This document shows, piece by piece, positions 1-6,003 of a stretch of DNA of 7,300 nt. The translations under genes were made by a program, and so were the position numbers. Each line of letters starts with the position of its first letter. Within the stretch, counting starts at the first letter, position 1. The notes under the pieces are model-generated. The model saw only the letters and a list, made by a program, of their open reading frames with translations. It was not told where the DNA came from and searched no databases. The stretch is from Bacillota bacterium (GTDB lineage: Bacteria > Bacillota > Clostridia > Oscillospirales > Acutalibacteraceae): contig JAUZPX010000089.1 of NCBI GenBank assembly GCA_030705695.1, forward strand, positions 1 to 7,300, written 5' to 3'.

Positions 1-103
1 AAAAATAATAGTAAGTGGGATATAATGCAAGTTGAATCGAATAATCACGATGTAAAATTAAAATTTGTGCTCTTAAGGCTACGGATTACCTTGAGAAATA
101 TAT

Positions 104-541
104 ATGACGAAAAGAATTCTTGTATTGCAAGGACCAAATTTAAATATGATTGGAATTCGTGAAAAAAGCATATATGGAACTGAAAATTCAGAGGAGATTA
201 ACCGTCAAATAGTTAGTTATGCTGAAAGCCTAGGTTTTGAATGCGAAGTGTTTCAGTCAAATTATGAAGGCGAATTAATTGACAAAATTCATGAAAGCAT
301 CGGAAGTATTGCAGGTGCCATAATTAACGCAGGTGCTTTGACGCATTATAGCTATGCTCTTCATGATGCTATTGCATGTACTTCGGTTCCGTTTATTGAA
401 GTCCATATGTCTAATATTCATAAGAGAGAAGAATTTCGCCATACTTCTGTAATTGCCGCAGCATGTAAAGGGCAGATTTGCGGTTTTGGGAAAGATAGCT
501 ATATTATTGCATTAAACGCACTTAAGGGAATGACAGAATGA
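104..541 (+). CDS. aroQ: Type II 3-dehydroquinate dehydratase (AroQ)
   Basis: This cytoplasmic enzyme removes water from 3-dehydroquinate to give 3-dehydroshikimate, the third step of the shikimate pathway to aromatic amino acids. The 145-residue product has the normal length of the small type II class, which forms dodecamers. The family's active-site residues are all visible: QGPNLN near the N-terminus with N12, R19 and Y24 in GIREKSIYG, N75 and H81 in INAGALTHYS, H101 in EVHMSN, and R112 in EEFRHTS. A76 sits where many relatives have Pro (INPGA), a conservative change. The ATG at 104 fits the standard MxRILVLxGPNLN start, although its Shine-Dalgarno is poor (only GAGA about 8 bases upstream). 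The gene overlaps the next one by ATGA, so the two are probably translationally coupled. The aroQ - M24 peptidase - efp order is also found in Bacillus. The identification is secure. Confidence 0.97.
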   Translation: MTKRILVLQGPNLNMIGIREKSIYGTENSEEINRQIVSYAESLGFECEVFQSNYEGELIDKIHESIGSIAGAIINAGALTHYSYALHDAIACTSVPFIEVHMSNIHKREEFRHTSVIAAACKGQICGFGKDSYIIALNALKGMTE

Positions 542-1614
542 GCGCAAAAATTCAAAAATTAGCTGAATCACTTTGCGATGAGTATGAAGCTGCAGTTGTT
601 ATTTCGGAAGTAAATCGTTTTTATTTTACAGGTTTTCCGTCATCCGATGGATTATTGCTAATAACAAAATCAACAAATTATTTACTTGTTGATTTTCGAT
701 ATGGTGAAAAAGCAGAAAGCACAGCAAACGGATATGAAGTTATTGTCTGTAAAAGCATAGCCGAAAGCTTAAAAGACCTAATAATTAAGCATAATATAAA
801 ACAGCTATTATTTGAAAGCAGCCGAATGACAGTTTCAATGCTCCATTATTTTACTGAAAAAACAAATGAATTGTCTGTTCAATTTAAAAATGATGAGCGG
901 CTCGACAAGTTGATTAATAATTTGCGGATAATAAAATCAGCCGATGAAATTGAAAAAATTGAGAAATCACAGCAAATTACAGATGCAGCTTTTAATCATA
1001 TTCTAAATTTTATTCATCCAGGTGTAATTGAAAGAGATATTGCCTTGGAAATAGAATTTTTTATGCGTAAAAACGGGGCAGAGAGGGTTGCCTTCGACTT
1101 AATTACAATTACAGGGAAAAACACATCATTACCGCACGGTGTTCCCGGTGAAGCAACTGTATGCAATGGCGATTTTGTTACGATGGATATCGGAGCGGTT
1201 TTTGAGGGATATCACAGCGATATGACGAGAACTGTTGCTGTTGGTAATGTCTCCGATGAACAGAAAGAAATTTACGAAATTGTTTTGAATGCTCAGCAAA
1301 ATGCTTTAAATAATATTAAATCAGGAGTTTCATGCAATGATGCAGATTCTTTTGCTCGAAAAATAATTGACAAAGCGGGATACGGAGATTATTTCGGGCA
1401 TTCTGTTGGGCACGGTGTTGGTCTTGAAATTCATGAAGAACCTAAAGTTGCTCCGAAACAGTCGACTATTCTTAGCAAGAACATGATAATTACGGTTGAG
1501 CCGGGAATTTATCTTCCCGGGAAATTTGGTGTCAGAATTGAAGATATGGTTTGTGTTGATACAAACGGGATTAAAAATCTTTCTAATTCGCCAAAAAATC
1601 TTATTATTCTTTAA
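538..1614 (+). CDS. M24B aminopeptidase P family protein (Xaa-Pro peptidase)
   Basis: This is a cytoplasmic metallopeptidase of the aminopeptidase P/prolidase family, which removes an N-terminal residue preceding proline or splits Xaa-Pro dipeptides. The 358-residue product has a creatinase-like N-terminal domain (about 1-130) and a pita-bread M24 catalytic domain (about 140-355). All five dinuclear-metal ligands are present: D217 and D228 (MDIGAVFEGYHSDMTRT), H292 (GHSVGHGVGLEIHE), E321 (TVEPGIYLPG) and E335 (RIEDM). The conserved active-site His is H200 in LPHGVPG. The length matches short Firmicutes members such as B. subtilis YqhT/PapA rather than the longer E. coli PepP. The ATG at 538 overlaps the aroQ stop, and AAGGGA lies 8 bases upstream inside aroQ. 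The sequence alone cannot separate dipeptidase from aminopeptidase activity. Proximity to efp is suggestive because EF-P relieves stalling at polyproline, but that link is inference. Confidence 0.93.
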   Translation: MSAKIQKLAESLCDEYEAAVVISEVNRFYFTGFPSSDGLLLITKSTNYLLVDFRYGEKAESTANGYEVIVCKSIAESLKDLIIKHNIKQLLFESSRMTVSMLHYFTEKTNELSVQFKNDERLDKLINNLRIIKSADEIEKIEKSQQITDAAFNHILNFIHPGVIERDIALEIEFFMRKNGAERVAFDLITITGKNTSLPHGVPGEATVCNGDFVTMDIGAVFEGYHSDMTRTVAVGNVSDEQKEIYEIVLNAQQNALNNIKSGVSCNDADSFARKIIDKAGYGDYFGHSVGHGVGLEIHEEPKVAPKQSTILSKNMIITVEPGIYLPGKFGVRIEDMVCVDTNGIKNLSNSPKNLIIL

Positions 1615-1673
1615 ATAGTTGTTGTAAAATTTTGTTAGTCGATTAATATCCGCTAATATAAAAAATGCGCTTT

Positions 1674-1700
1674 AGTAGTTGCAAAATGGAAAAAACTACT
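1674..1700. repeat. Inverted repeat AGTAGTT-N13-AACTACT over the efp promoter
   Basis: Two perfect 7-base arms, AGTAGTT (1674-1680) and AACTACT (1694-1700), lie 20 bases apart centre to centre, about two helical turns. The left arm touches the -35 hexamer and the right arm abuts the -10 hexamer of the efp promoter. No T-run follows, so it is not an intrinsic terminator for the upstream gene. It could be a repressor site, or it could be chance in AT-rich sequence. Confidence 0.35.
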
Positions 1701-1707
1701 GTATAAT
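1679..1707 (+). promoter_or_regulatory. Probable sigma-A promoter of efp
   Basis: TTGCAA (1679-1684) and TATAAT (1702-1707) are separated by the ideal 17 bases. This predicts a transcript start near 1714 and a leader of roughly 44 bases before the TTG start of efp. The -10 is a perfect match and the -35 differs at two bases. It gives efp its own transcription independent of aroQ and the peptidase gene, and no terminator is visible between them. Confidence 0.65.
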
Positions 1708-1742
1708 TAAGCAATATGATGTTTAATATTCGTATATATAAC

Positions 1743-1750
1743 GAGGAGGA
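1743..1750 (+). promoter_or_regulatory. Ribosome binding site that fixes the efp TTG start
   Basis: GAGGAGGA is a near-perfect Shine-Dalgarno and ends 7 bases before TTG at 1758. The in-frame ATG at 1716 has no comparable site, lies almost on the predicted transcript start, and would add 14 residues absent from the family. The site therefore decides for TTG. Confidence 0.85.
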
Positions 1751-1757
1751 ATTAACT

Positions 1758-2315
1758 TTGATATCTGCAGGTGATTTTCGTAACGGTGTTACATTTGAAA
1801 TGGATGGTCAAGTAGTATCTATTATCGAATTCCAGCACGTAAAACCTGGAAAAGGCGCAGCTTTTGTGCGTACAAAAATTAGAAACGTTATTACAGGTTC
1901 TGTTGTTGAAAAAACTTTTAATCCAAACGATAAATATCCGACTGCTTTTGTTGAGAGACGCGATATGGAATATCTTTACAACGACGGCGATCTTTACTAT
2001 TTTATGGATAATGAGACTTATGAGCAAAATCCAATAAATAAATCTGTACTTTCAGACAACTTTAAATTTGTAAAAGAAAACATGGTTTGCAAAGTGCTTT
2101 CTTATAAAGGAAATGTTTTCGGCGTTGAGCCACCGAACTTTGTTAAGCTTACAGTTGAAAAGACAGACCCGGGCTTTAAAGGCGATACTGCTACAAACGT
2201 TACAAAGCCAGCAACTCTTGAAACAGGCGCAGAAATTAAAGTTCCTCTCTTTATTGATGAAGGTGAAATGATCGAAATCGATACAAGAACTGGAGAATAC
2301 ATGTCCCGCGCATAA
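1758..2315 (+). CDS. efp: Elongation factor P
   Basis: EF-P binds the ribosome between the P and E sites and speeds peptide bond formation at consecutive prolines. Starting at the TTG, the product is 185 residues, the standard family length, and opens with the canonical MISAGDFRNGVTFEMDGQ. It has the KOW-like domain I (about 1-64) followed by two OB-fold domains, ending in the typical EIDTRTGEYMSRA signature. The loop KPGKGAAF places a lysine at position 32, the residue modified in other bacteria (for example with 5-aminopentanol in Bacillus subtilis, beta-lysine in E. coli). No modification enzyme is encoded in this window. The gene has its own promoter and a strong ribosome binding site, consistent with high expression. 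A longer reading frame from ATG 1716 exists but is unlikely to be the true start. Confidence 0.97.
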   Translation: MISAGDFRNGVTFEMDGQVVSIIEFQHVKPGKGAAFVRTKIRNVITGSVVEKTFNPNDKYPTAFVERRDMEYLYNDGDLYYFMDNETYEQNPINKSVLSDNFKFVKENMVCKVLSYKGNVFGVEPPNFVKLTVEKTDPGFKGDTATNVTKPATLETGAEIKVPLFIDEGEMIEIDTRTGEYMSRA

Positions 2316-2342
2316 TTTATTGGAATATTAAAATAAATATAG

Positions 2343-2387
2343 CTCACAATATAAGCAATTACGAATTAATATTATAATTATTGTGAG
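2343..2387. repeat. Inverted repeat / possible stem-loop between efp and the CD1247-like gene
   Basis: CTCACAATA (2343-2351) and TATTGTGAG (2379-2387) are perfect 9-base arms around a 27-base AT-rich loop. A TATAAT hexamer (2373-2378) sits just inside the right arm, but no convincing -35 accompanies it. The right arm ends 8 bases before the AAGGGG ribosome binding site of the next gene, and no U-tract follows. It may be a leader-RNA hairpin, an mRNA processing site or a paired protein-binding site; the function is unknown. Confidence 0.4.
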
Positions 2388-2409
2388 AATAAGAAAAGGG
2401 GCAAATATA

Positions 2410-2862
2410 ATGACATTAAATGAAAAATCAGCATATTTACAAGGCTTATCGGATGGCTTAAAGCTTGACGAAGGCAAAGATGAAGTTAAAGTAATTAAAG
2501 CAATTATCGATTTACTGAATGATGTTACATCTACAGTAACCGAGCTTGATGGGATTTACGACGAACTTAGTGAGCAGATTGACGCTGTGGATAAAGATCT
2601 TGCTACTCTTGAAGACGATTTTGACGACTTTGTTGAAGAGTGCGATGATGAAGATTGTGACTGCTGCCATTGTGACGATGAAGATGAGGACGAAGTCTTT
2701 TATGAAGTTACATGCCCGACTTGCGGCGAAACAGTCTGTTTAGATGAAGAAACTCTTCTTTGTGGCGAAATTGATTGCCCAAACTGTGGCGAATTTTTAG
2801 AATTCGATTTCGATAATATTGATGATAATGTAATCGAAGAAATCGAAATGATTAAAGAATAA
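2410..2862 (+). CDS. CD1247 N-terminal domain protein, acidic, with zinc-ribbon-like C-terminus
   Basis: The function is unknown. The N-terminus (about 1-72, MTLNEKSAYLQGLSDGLKLDE then a heptad-like acidic helix) resembles the small clostridial family named after C. difficile CD1247, recognised from memory of the family. Starting at ATG 2410, with AAGGGG 8 bases upstream, the product is 150 residues. An in-frame GTG at 2383 has no ribosome binding site and lies in an inverted repeat. A short cysteine cluster (C78, C83, C85, C86, H87, C88) in an Asp/Glu-rich stretch is followed by a zinc-ribbon-like module with CPTC (C102/C105) and CPNC (C123/C126), plus C110 and C118. There is no signal peptide or membrane segment, so it is probably cytoplasmic. 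It follows efp on the same strand and ends at a strong terminator. Metal binding is likely from the CxxC pairs; any regulatory role is speculation. Confidence 0.85.
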   Translation: MTLNEKSAYLQGLSDGLKLDEGKDEVKVIKAIIDLLNDVTSTVTELDGIYDELSEQIDAVDKDLATLEDDFDDFVEECDDEDCDCCHCDDEDEDEVFYEVTCPTCGETVCLDEETLLCGEIDCPNCGEFLEFDFDNIDDNVIEEIEMIKE

Positions 2863-2873
2863 TTTGAATTTAT

Positions 2874-2925
2874 AAAAATATCATTTGAGTTTTTAGCATT
2901 TGCTATTCTCAAATGATATTTTTTT
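2874..2925 (+). terminator. Strong rho-independent terminator after the CD1247-like gene
   Basis: Two perfect 16-base arms (2874-2889 and 2908-2923, core TATCATTTGAG / CTCAAATGATA) enclose an 18-base loop that can form an inner hairpin, TAGC (2894-2897) with GCTA (2902-2905). A run of seven T (2919-2925) completes it. The A-rich left arm also gives a U-tract on the other strand, so it could work in both directions. It insulates the efp block from the metal operon. Confidence 0.9.
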
Positions 2926-2937
2926 GTTTCAAAAAGC

Positions 2938-2966
2938 TTGACACCGTTAAAATATAGAAATATAAT
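2938..2966 (+). promoter_or_regulatory. Consensus sigma-A promoter of the metal-uptake operon
   Basis: TTGACA (2938-2943) and TATAAT (2961-2966) are both perfect hexamers with an ideal 17-base spacer. Transcription should begin near 2973, giving a leader of about 36 bases. A promoter this strong normally needs repression, in keeping with the palindrome that overlaps its start site. Confidence 0.88.
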
Positions 2967-2970
2967 AAAT

Positions 2971-2991
2971 TGAAATTGATTATCATTTTTA
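2971..2991. promoter_or_regulatory. Candidate Fur/Zur-family operator
   Basis: An imperfect palindrome is centred on T2981, with the perfect core TGATTATCA (2977-2985) and matching A/T flanks; eight of ten base pairs across 2971-2991 are symmetrical. It resembles the Fur-superfamily pattern TGATAATnATTATCA. It covers the predicted transcript start and lies between the -10 and the ribosome binding site of the regulator gene, the right position to block transcription. Which metal it responds to is inferred from the genes, not from the site. Confidence 0.65.
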
Positions 2992-3008
2992 TTTTAGAGG
3001 CGATAGTA

Positions 3009-3434
3009 ATGATGAACAGAAAAAACAGTTACAATACAAAACAAAAGGATGTCATAAAAAACTTTCTTGTTGAAAATAAGAATAATTATGTAACGGTAAA
3101 TGACATTTTAGCATATTTGTTAAAGCAAAACATTCATGTTGGTATTGCAACAATATACAGGACACTAGACAATTTTGTTTTGCAAGGTATTGTCCGCAGA
3201 TATGTAACGGGAGAATCTTCTGCGGCTTCATATCAATTTGTAGATAAAGATAATCAAAACGATTACTGTTTTCACTTAAAATGCACTTGCTGTAACAAGA
3301 TATTTGATGTTGAATGTTGTGCGTTAATGGAAATGAGCGAGCATATAAAAGCAAAGCATAATTTTTCAATTGATAATTCTATGACATTTTATTATGGTCT
3401 TTGTTCAGGCTGTTCAGCAAAAACTTTAAGCTAA
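3009..3434 (+). CDS. zur: Fur-family metalloregulator, probably Zur
   Basis: This is a DNA-binding repressor of the Fur superfamily, most likely a zinc sensor because it heads a zinc-type ABC transporter operon. From ATG 3009, with GAGG 8 bases upstream, it has 141 residues, normal for the family. A winged helix occupies about 8-85, with recognition helix GIATIYRTLDNFVLQGIV (45-62). The C-terminal dimerisation domain has the structural zinc site C92-x-x-C95 and C132-x-x-C135. Compared with PerR, the His of the N-terminal domain (H37 in B. subtilis) is missing, with Thr29 near that place, and the usual HxH before the first CxxC reads C87-F-H89. A Cys ligand there argues for zinc rather than peroxide or iron sensing. 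D85, D100, E102 and H117 are other possible ligands. It is preceded by its own promoter and palindromic operator, so autorepression is likely. A frame opening upstream at TTG 2970 would overlap the operator and is rejected. Fur or Mur identity is not excluded. Confidence 0.87.
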   Translation: MMNRKNSYNTKQKDVIKNFLVENKNNYVTVNDILAYLLKQNIHVGIATIYRTLDNFVLQGIVRRYVTGESSAASYQFVDKDNQNDYCFHLKCTCCNKIFDVECCALMEMSEHIKAKHNFSIDNSMTFYYGLCSGCSAKTLS

Positions 3435-3445
3435 GGGCGGGGAAT

Positions 3446-4384
3446 ATGAAGCGAATTCTGTTAATCTTGCTTGCGTTTTCAATTTTGTTCTCTTTTTCTT
3501 CCTGCCAAAATGCAAGTTATACCGATATCAACAACAAAAAATTAAAAATTATTACAACGGTTTTTCCTGCATATGACTTTGCTCGTCAAATTGCAATGGA
3601 TAAAGCCGATGTTTCTTTGCTTTTAAAACCCGGTGCCGATCCTCATACGTTTGACCCCACACCTTCAGATATTATGAAAATACAGAATTGCAATATATTT
3701 ATTTATGTTGGCGGTGAATCTGAAGATTGGGTAAAATCCATATTAAAGTCTATTGACACCTCAAAAATTGAAGTTATAAGACTATTTGATTATGTGTCAT
3801 TAAAACAGGAACCGATTCTTCCTGAAATGAAGACAAATGATACTCACCAAACAGCAGAAACAGACGAACATATTTGGACATCTCCGCAAAATGCTATCTT
3901 ACTTACGAAAGCAATTTCAAAATCAATTATAAAAGCCGACACTAATAGCCGTTCTTTCTATCAATTGTCAACTGATAATTATTTAAATAAGCTTACAAAT
4001 CTTGATAATACTTTCCGAAAGATTGTTGAGCAATCAAAACGAAAGGAAATTATCTTTGGCGACCGTTTCCCCTTGAAATATTTTATTGATGAATACGGAT
4101 TATCATTTTCGGCGGCATTTCCCGGGTGCAGCAGTGAGACTGAGCCTAGCGCCCAAAAGGTTTGCTTTTTGATTGATAAAGTTAAAAAAGATAAAATTCC
4201 AGTTGTTTTTTATGTAGAGTTTTCAAATCATTATATTGCCGATACAATAAGCGATGAAACAGGGGCGACTCCTCTGTTGTTCCATTCATGCCATAACATT
4301 ACAAAAGATGAATTCAAGCAGAATGCAACATATATAGGACTGATGACGCAAAACGCAAAGAATCTAAAAATTGCGCTAAATTAG
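3446..4384 (+). CDS. znuA: Zinc/manganese ABC transporter substrate-binding lipoprotein (ZnuA/cluster A-1)
   Basis: This extracytoplasmic lipoprotein captures a divalent metal, probably zinc, and delivers it to the permease. From ATG 3446 it has 312 residues. A signal peptide MKRILLILLAFSILFS leads to a lipobox FSSC with the lipidated Cys at C20. The two family lobes follow, with KIITTVFPAYDFARQIA (34-50) and GADPHTFDPTPSD giving ligand H67. DEHIWTSPQNA gives ligand H142, and only a very short His loop (H134) precedes it. In the second lobe the usual HxxF/Y motif is replaced by GDRFPLKYF, with D206 where ZnuA proteins have His and PsaA has Glu, and FHSCHN (H280, C282, H283) appears where an acidic ligand is normal. 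It starts 11 bases after the regulator, with AAGGG 8 bases ahead of the ATG. An upstream in-frame extension from 3401 would destroy the signal peptide and is rejected. Zinc is favoured over manganese, but the ligand set is unusual. Confidence 0.92.
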   Translation: MKRILLILLAFSILFSFSSCQNASYTDINNKKLKIITTVFPAYDFARQIAMDKADVSLLLKPGADPHTFDPTPSDIMKIQNCNIFIYVGGESEDWVKSILKSIDTSKIEVIRLFDYVSLKQEPILPEMKTNDTHQTAETDEHIWTSPQNAILLTKAISKSIIKADTNSRSFYQLSTDNYLNKLTNLDNTFRKIVEQSKRKEIIFGDRFPLKYFIDEYGLSFSAAFPGCSSETEPSAQKVCFLIDKVKKDKIPVVFYVEFSNHYIADTISDETGATPLLFHSCHNITKDEFKQNATYIGLMTQNAKNLKIALN

Positions 4385-4404
4385 TTAAACTAAAGGGGTA
4401 AAGT

Positions 4405-5160
4405 ATGTCTTTGCTAAAATGTGATAATGTATCTATGAGTTATGACGGAAAAACCGTTATATCAGGATTGAATTTCTCGCTGAACAGTGGGGAATATCTT
4501 TGTGTTGTCGGTGAAAACGGCTCTGGGAAAAGTACCTTAATGAAGGGGATTCTCGGGCTAATGCAGCCTACTACCGGAAAGATTGTCTTTTCTGATGATT
4601 TAAAACAAAATCAAATCGGATATTTACCACAACAATCAGGTATTCAAAAAGATTTTCCCGCATCGGTATGGGAGGTTGTCCTTTCCGGATGCTTATCGTC
4701 AAGAGGATTAAGGCCGTTCTATACAAAAGCAAACAAAGAAACAGCTTATAAAACAATGGAACGGTTAAATATATTGAATATCAGACATAAATGTTTTCGT
4801 GAGCTTTCAGGAGGCCAGCAACAAAGAGTTTTGCTTGCAAGAGCATTATCGTCATCAAAAAAACTTGTGTTGCTTGATGAACCAGTTACAGGTCTTGATC
4901 CGATTTCGTCAAAAGAAATGTATTATATTATTAACGAAATTAACAAAAAAGATAAAGTCACTGTGATAATGGTTTCGCATGATATTATTAGTGCCGTTGA
5001 CCACGCTGATCATATACTTCATTTGTGTGAAAAAGATGCTTTTTTCGGAAAGACATCTCAATATTTGCACAGTGAATTAGGAAGCCGTTTTTTATTCAGC
5101 AACTGTAACTGCGACATTTGCAAGCGTACAAATTGTGCGAAAGGACACCGCCATGATTGA
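4405..5160 (+). CDS. znuC: Zinc/manganese ABC transporter ATP-binding protein (ZnuC) with Cys/His tail
   Basis: This is the cytoplasmic ATPase that powers metal import through the ZnuB-type permease. The 251-residue product has a complete nucleotide-binding domain: Walker A GENGSGKST (36-44), Q-loop YLPQQSG, signature LSGGQQQR (134-141), Walker B LVLLDEP (154-160), D-loop TGLD, and switch His H192 in VSHD. AAGGGG lies 6 bases before the ATG, and the gap from the binding-protein gene is 20 bases. The last 18 residues form a Cys/His-rich tail: C234, C236, C239, C244, H248 and H250. Typical ZnuC proteins end without such a cluster. The DNA for this tail also carries the ribosome binding site of the next gene, and the two genes overlap by 8 bases, so translation is likely coupled. 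The tail could bind zinc and tune activity, which is inference. Confidence 0.95.
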   Translation: MSLLKCDNVSMSYDGKTVISGLNFSLNSGEYLCVVGENGSGKSTLMKGILGLMQPTTGKIVFSDDLKQNQIGYLPQQSGIQKDFPASVWEVVLSGCLSSRGLRPFYTKANKETAYKTMERLNILNIRHKCFRELSGGQQQRVLLARALSSSKKLVLLDEPVTGLDPISSKEMYYIINEINKKDKVTVIMVSHDIISAVDHADHILHLCEKDAFFGKTSQYLHSELGSRFLFSNCNCDICKRTNCAKGHRHD

Positions 5161-5986
5161 ATTTTTTTCTGAAATGTTATCATATGGATTTTTAACTAGA
5201 GCAATCGGCGTCGGAGTTCTTGTTTCGCTTTGTGCGGCGTTACTTGGAGTAAGCCTTGTTTTAAAACGATATTCAATGATCGGCGACGGACTTTCTCATG
5301 TAGGATTCGGTGCGCTCGCAATTGCGGCGGCGCTTAATCTTGCACCTCTTCAAGTTGCGATTCCCATTGTTATTGTAGCTGCATTTCTTTTGCTTCGTTT
5401 AAGCGAAAGCAGCAGAATAAAAGGTGATGCTGCAATTGCTATTATTTCAAGCGGTGCGCTTGCTATCGGTGTGTTAATTACTTCGTTATCAGAAGGTATG
5501 AACACGGACTTGAATAATTATTTGTTTGGAAGTATTCTTGCAATTACAAAAAGCGATGCTGTATTATGCGTTATTTTATCGCTTATCGTAATTGTTATGT
5601 TTATCTTTTTTTACAACAAGATATTTGCAGTTACTTTTGATGAAAATTTCGCTAAGGCAACAGGAACAAATGCCAATATCTATAATATGATAATTGCTTT
5701 GCTTACAGCTTTGACAATTGTTATCGGAATGCGTATAATGGGAACACTTCTTATTTCAAGCTTAATTATTTTTCCTGCACTAACTTCTATGCGGGTTTGC
5801 AAGACATTTAAGCGTGTTGTGATTCTTTCGGGAGTTCTATCTGTGATATGCTGTATTTTTGGTTTTATCTTATCTTACATGTATGATACTCCAGCCGGAG
5901 CAAGTATTGTTGTTGTAAATATAGCTGCTTTTCTCTTGTTTTCATTGTTTGGTCTTATTCAAACGAAAATCCCGAAAAATTTGTAA
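5153..5986 (+). CDS. znuB: Zinc/manganese ABC transporter permease (ZnuB, ABC-3 family)
   Basis: This is the integral membrane subunit of the metal importer. From ATG 5153 it has 277 residues, normal for the family. The start is chosen over an in-frame GTG at 5135 because AAAGGA lies 7 bases upstream of the ATG and MIEFFSEMLSYGFLTRAI is a typical ABC-3 opening. About seven to nine hydrophobic segments are visible, beginning at about 17-37. The family hallmark GDGLSHVGFG (44-53) follows the first of these, and a conserved TPAGASIVV lies near the C-terminus. It overlaps znuC by ATGATTGA. It is the last gene of the operon, and only 17 bases separate its stop from the stop of the convergent minus-strand gene. 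No strong terminator is seen between them; there is only a weak 6-base AT stem (5983-5988 with 5998-6003). Zinc versus manganese cannot be settled from the permease. Confidence 0.95.
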   Translation: MIEFFSEMLSYGFLTRAIGVGVLVSLCAALLGVSLVLKRYSMIGDGLSHVGFGALAIAAALNLAPLQVAIPIVIVAAFLLLRLSESSRIKGDAAIAIISSGALAIGVLITSLSEGMNTDLNNYLFGSILAITKSDAVLCVILSLIVIVMFIFFYNKIFAVTFDENFAKATGTNANIYNMIIALLTALTIVIGMRIMGTLLISSLIIFPALTSMRVCKTFKRVVILSGVLSVICCIFGFILSYMYDTPAGASIVVVNIAAFLLFSLFGLIQTKIPKNL

Positions 5987-6003
5987 TTGCATTTAAAAAT
6001 TAC

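Noticed and set aside
1..162. A frame open from the left edge to a TGA at 160-162, overlapping the start of aroQ
   Set aside because: Its composition is not protein-like, it overlaps 59 bases of aroQ in a different frame, and AT-rich DNA can stay open this long by chance.
1752..2347. Minus-strand open frames opposite efp
   Set aside because: They are shadows of the efp coding sequence; no ribosome binding sites or recognisable domains, while the + strand has an unmistakable EF-P.
2343..2387. Resemblance of the TTGTGAG arms to lac operator half-sites
   Set aside because: Half-site spacing is wrong for a LacI-family operator and no LacI-type regulator or sugar gene is nearby.
2634..2700. The GA-rich, repetitive-looking stretch in the CD1247-like gene as a DNA repeat
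   Set aside because: It is explained by runs of Asp, Glu and Cys codons in a continuous frame, with no exact repeat unit.
3052..3369. Minus-strand 105-codon open frame opposite the Fur-family gene
   Set aside because: It is the complement of a clear Fur-family coding region and has no family features of its own.
4098..4112. A second ATTATCA-like Fur half-site inside znuA
   Set aside because: It is a single half-site within coding sequence with no symmetrical partner or promoter.
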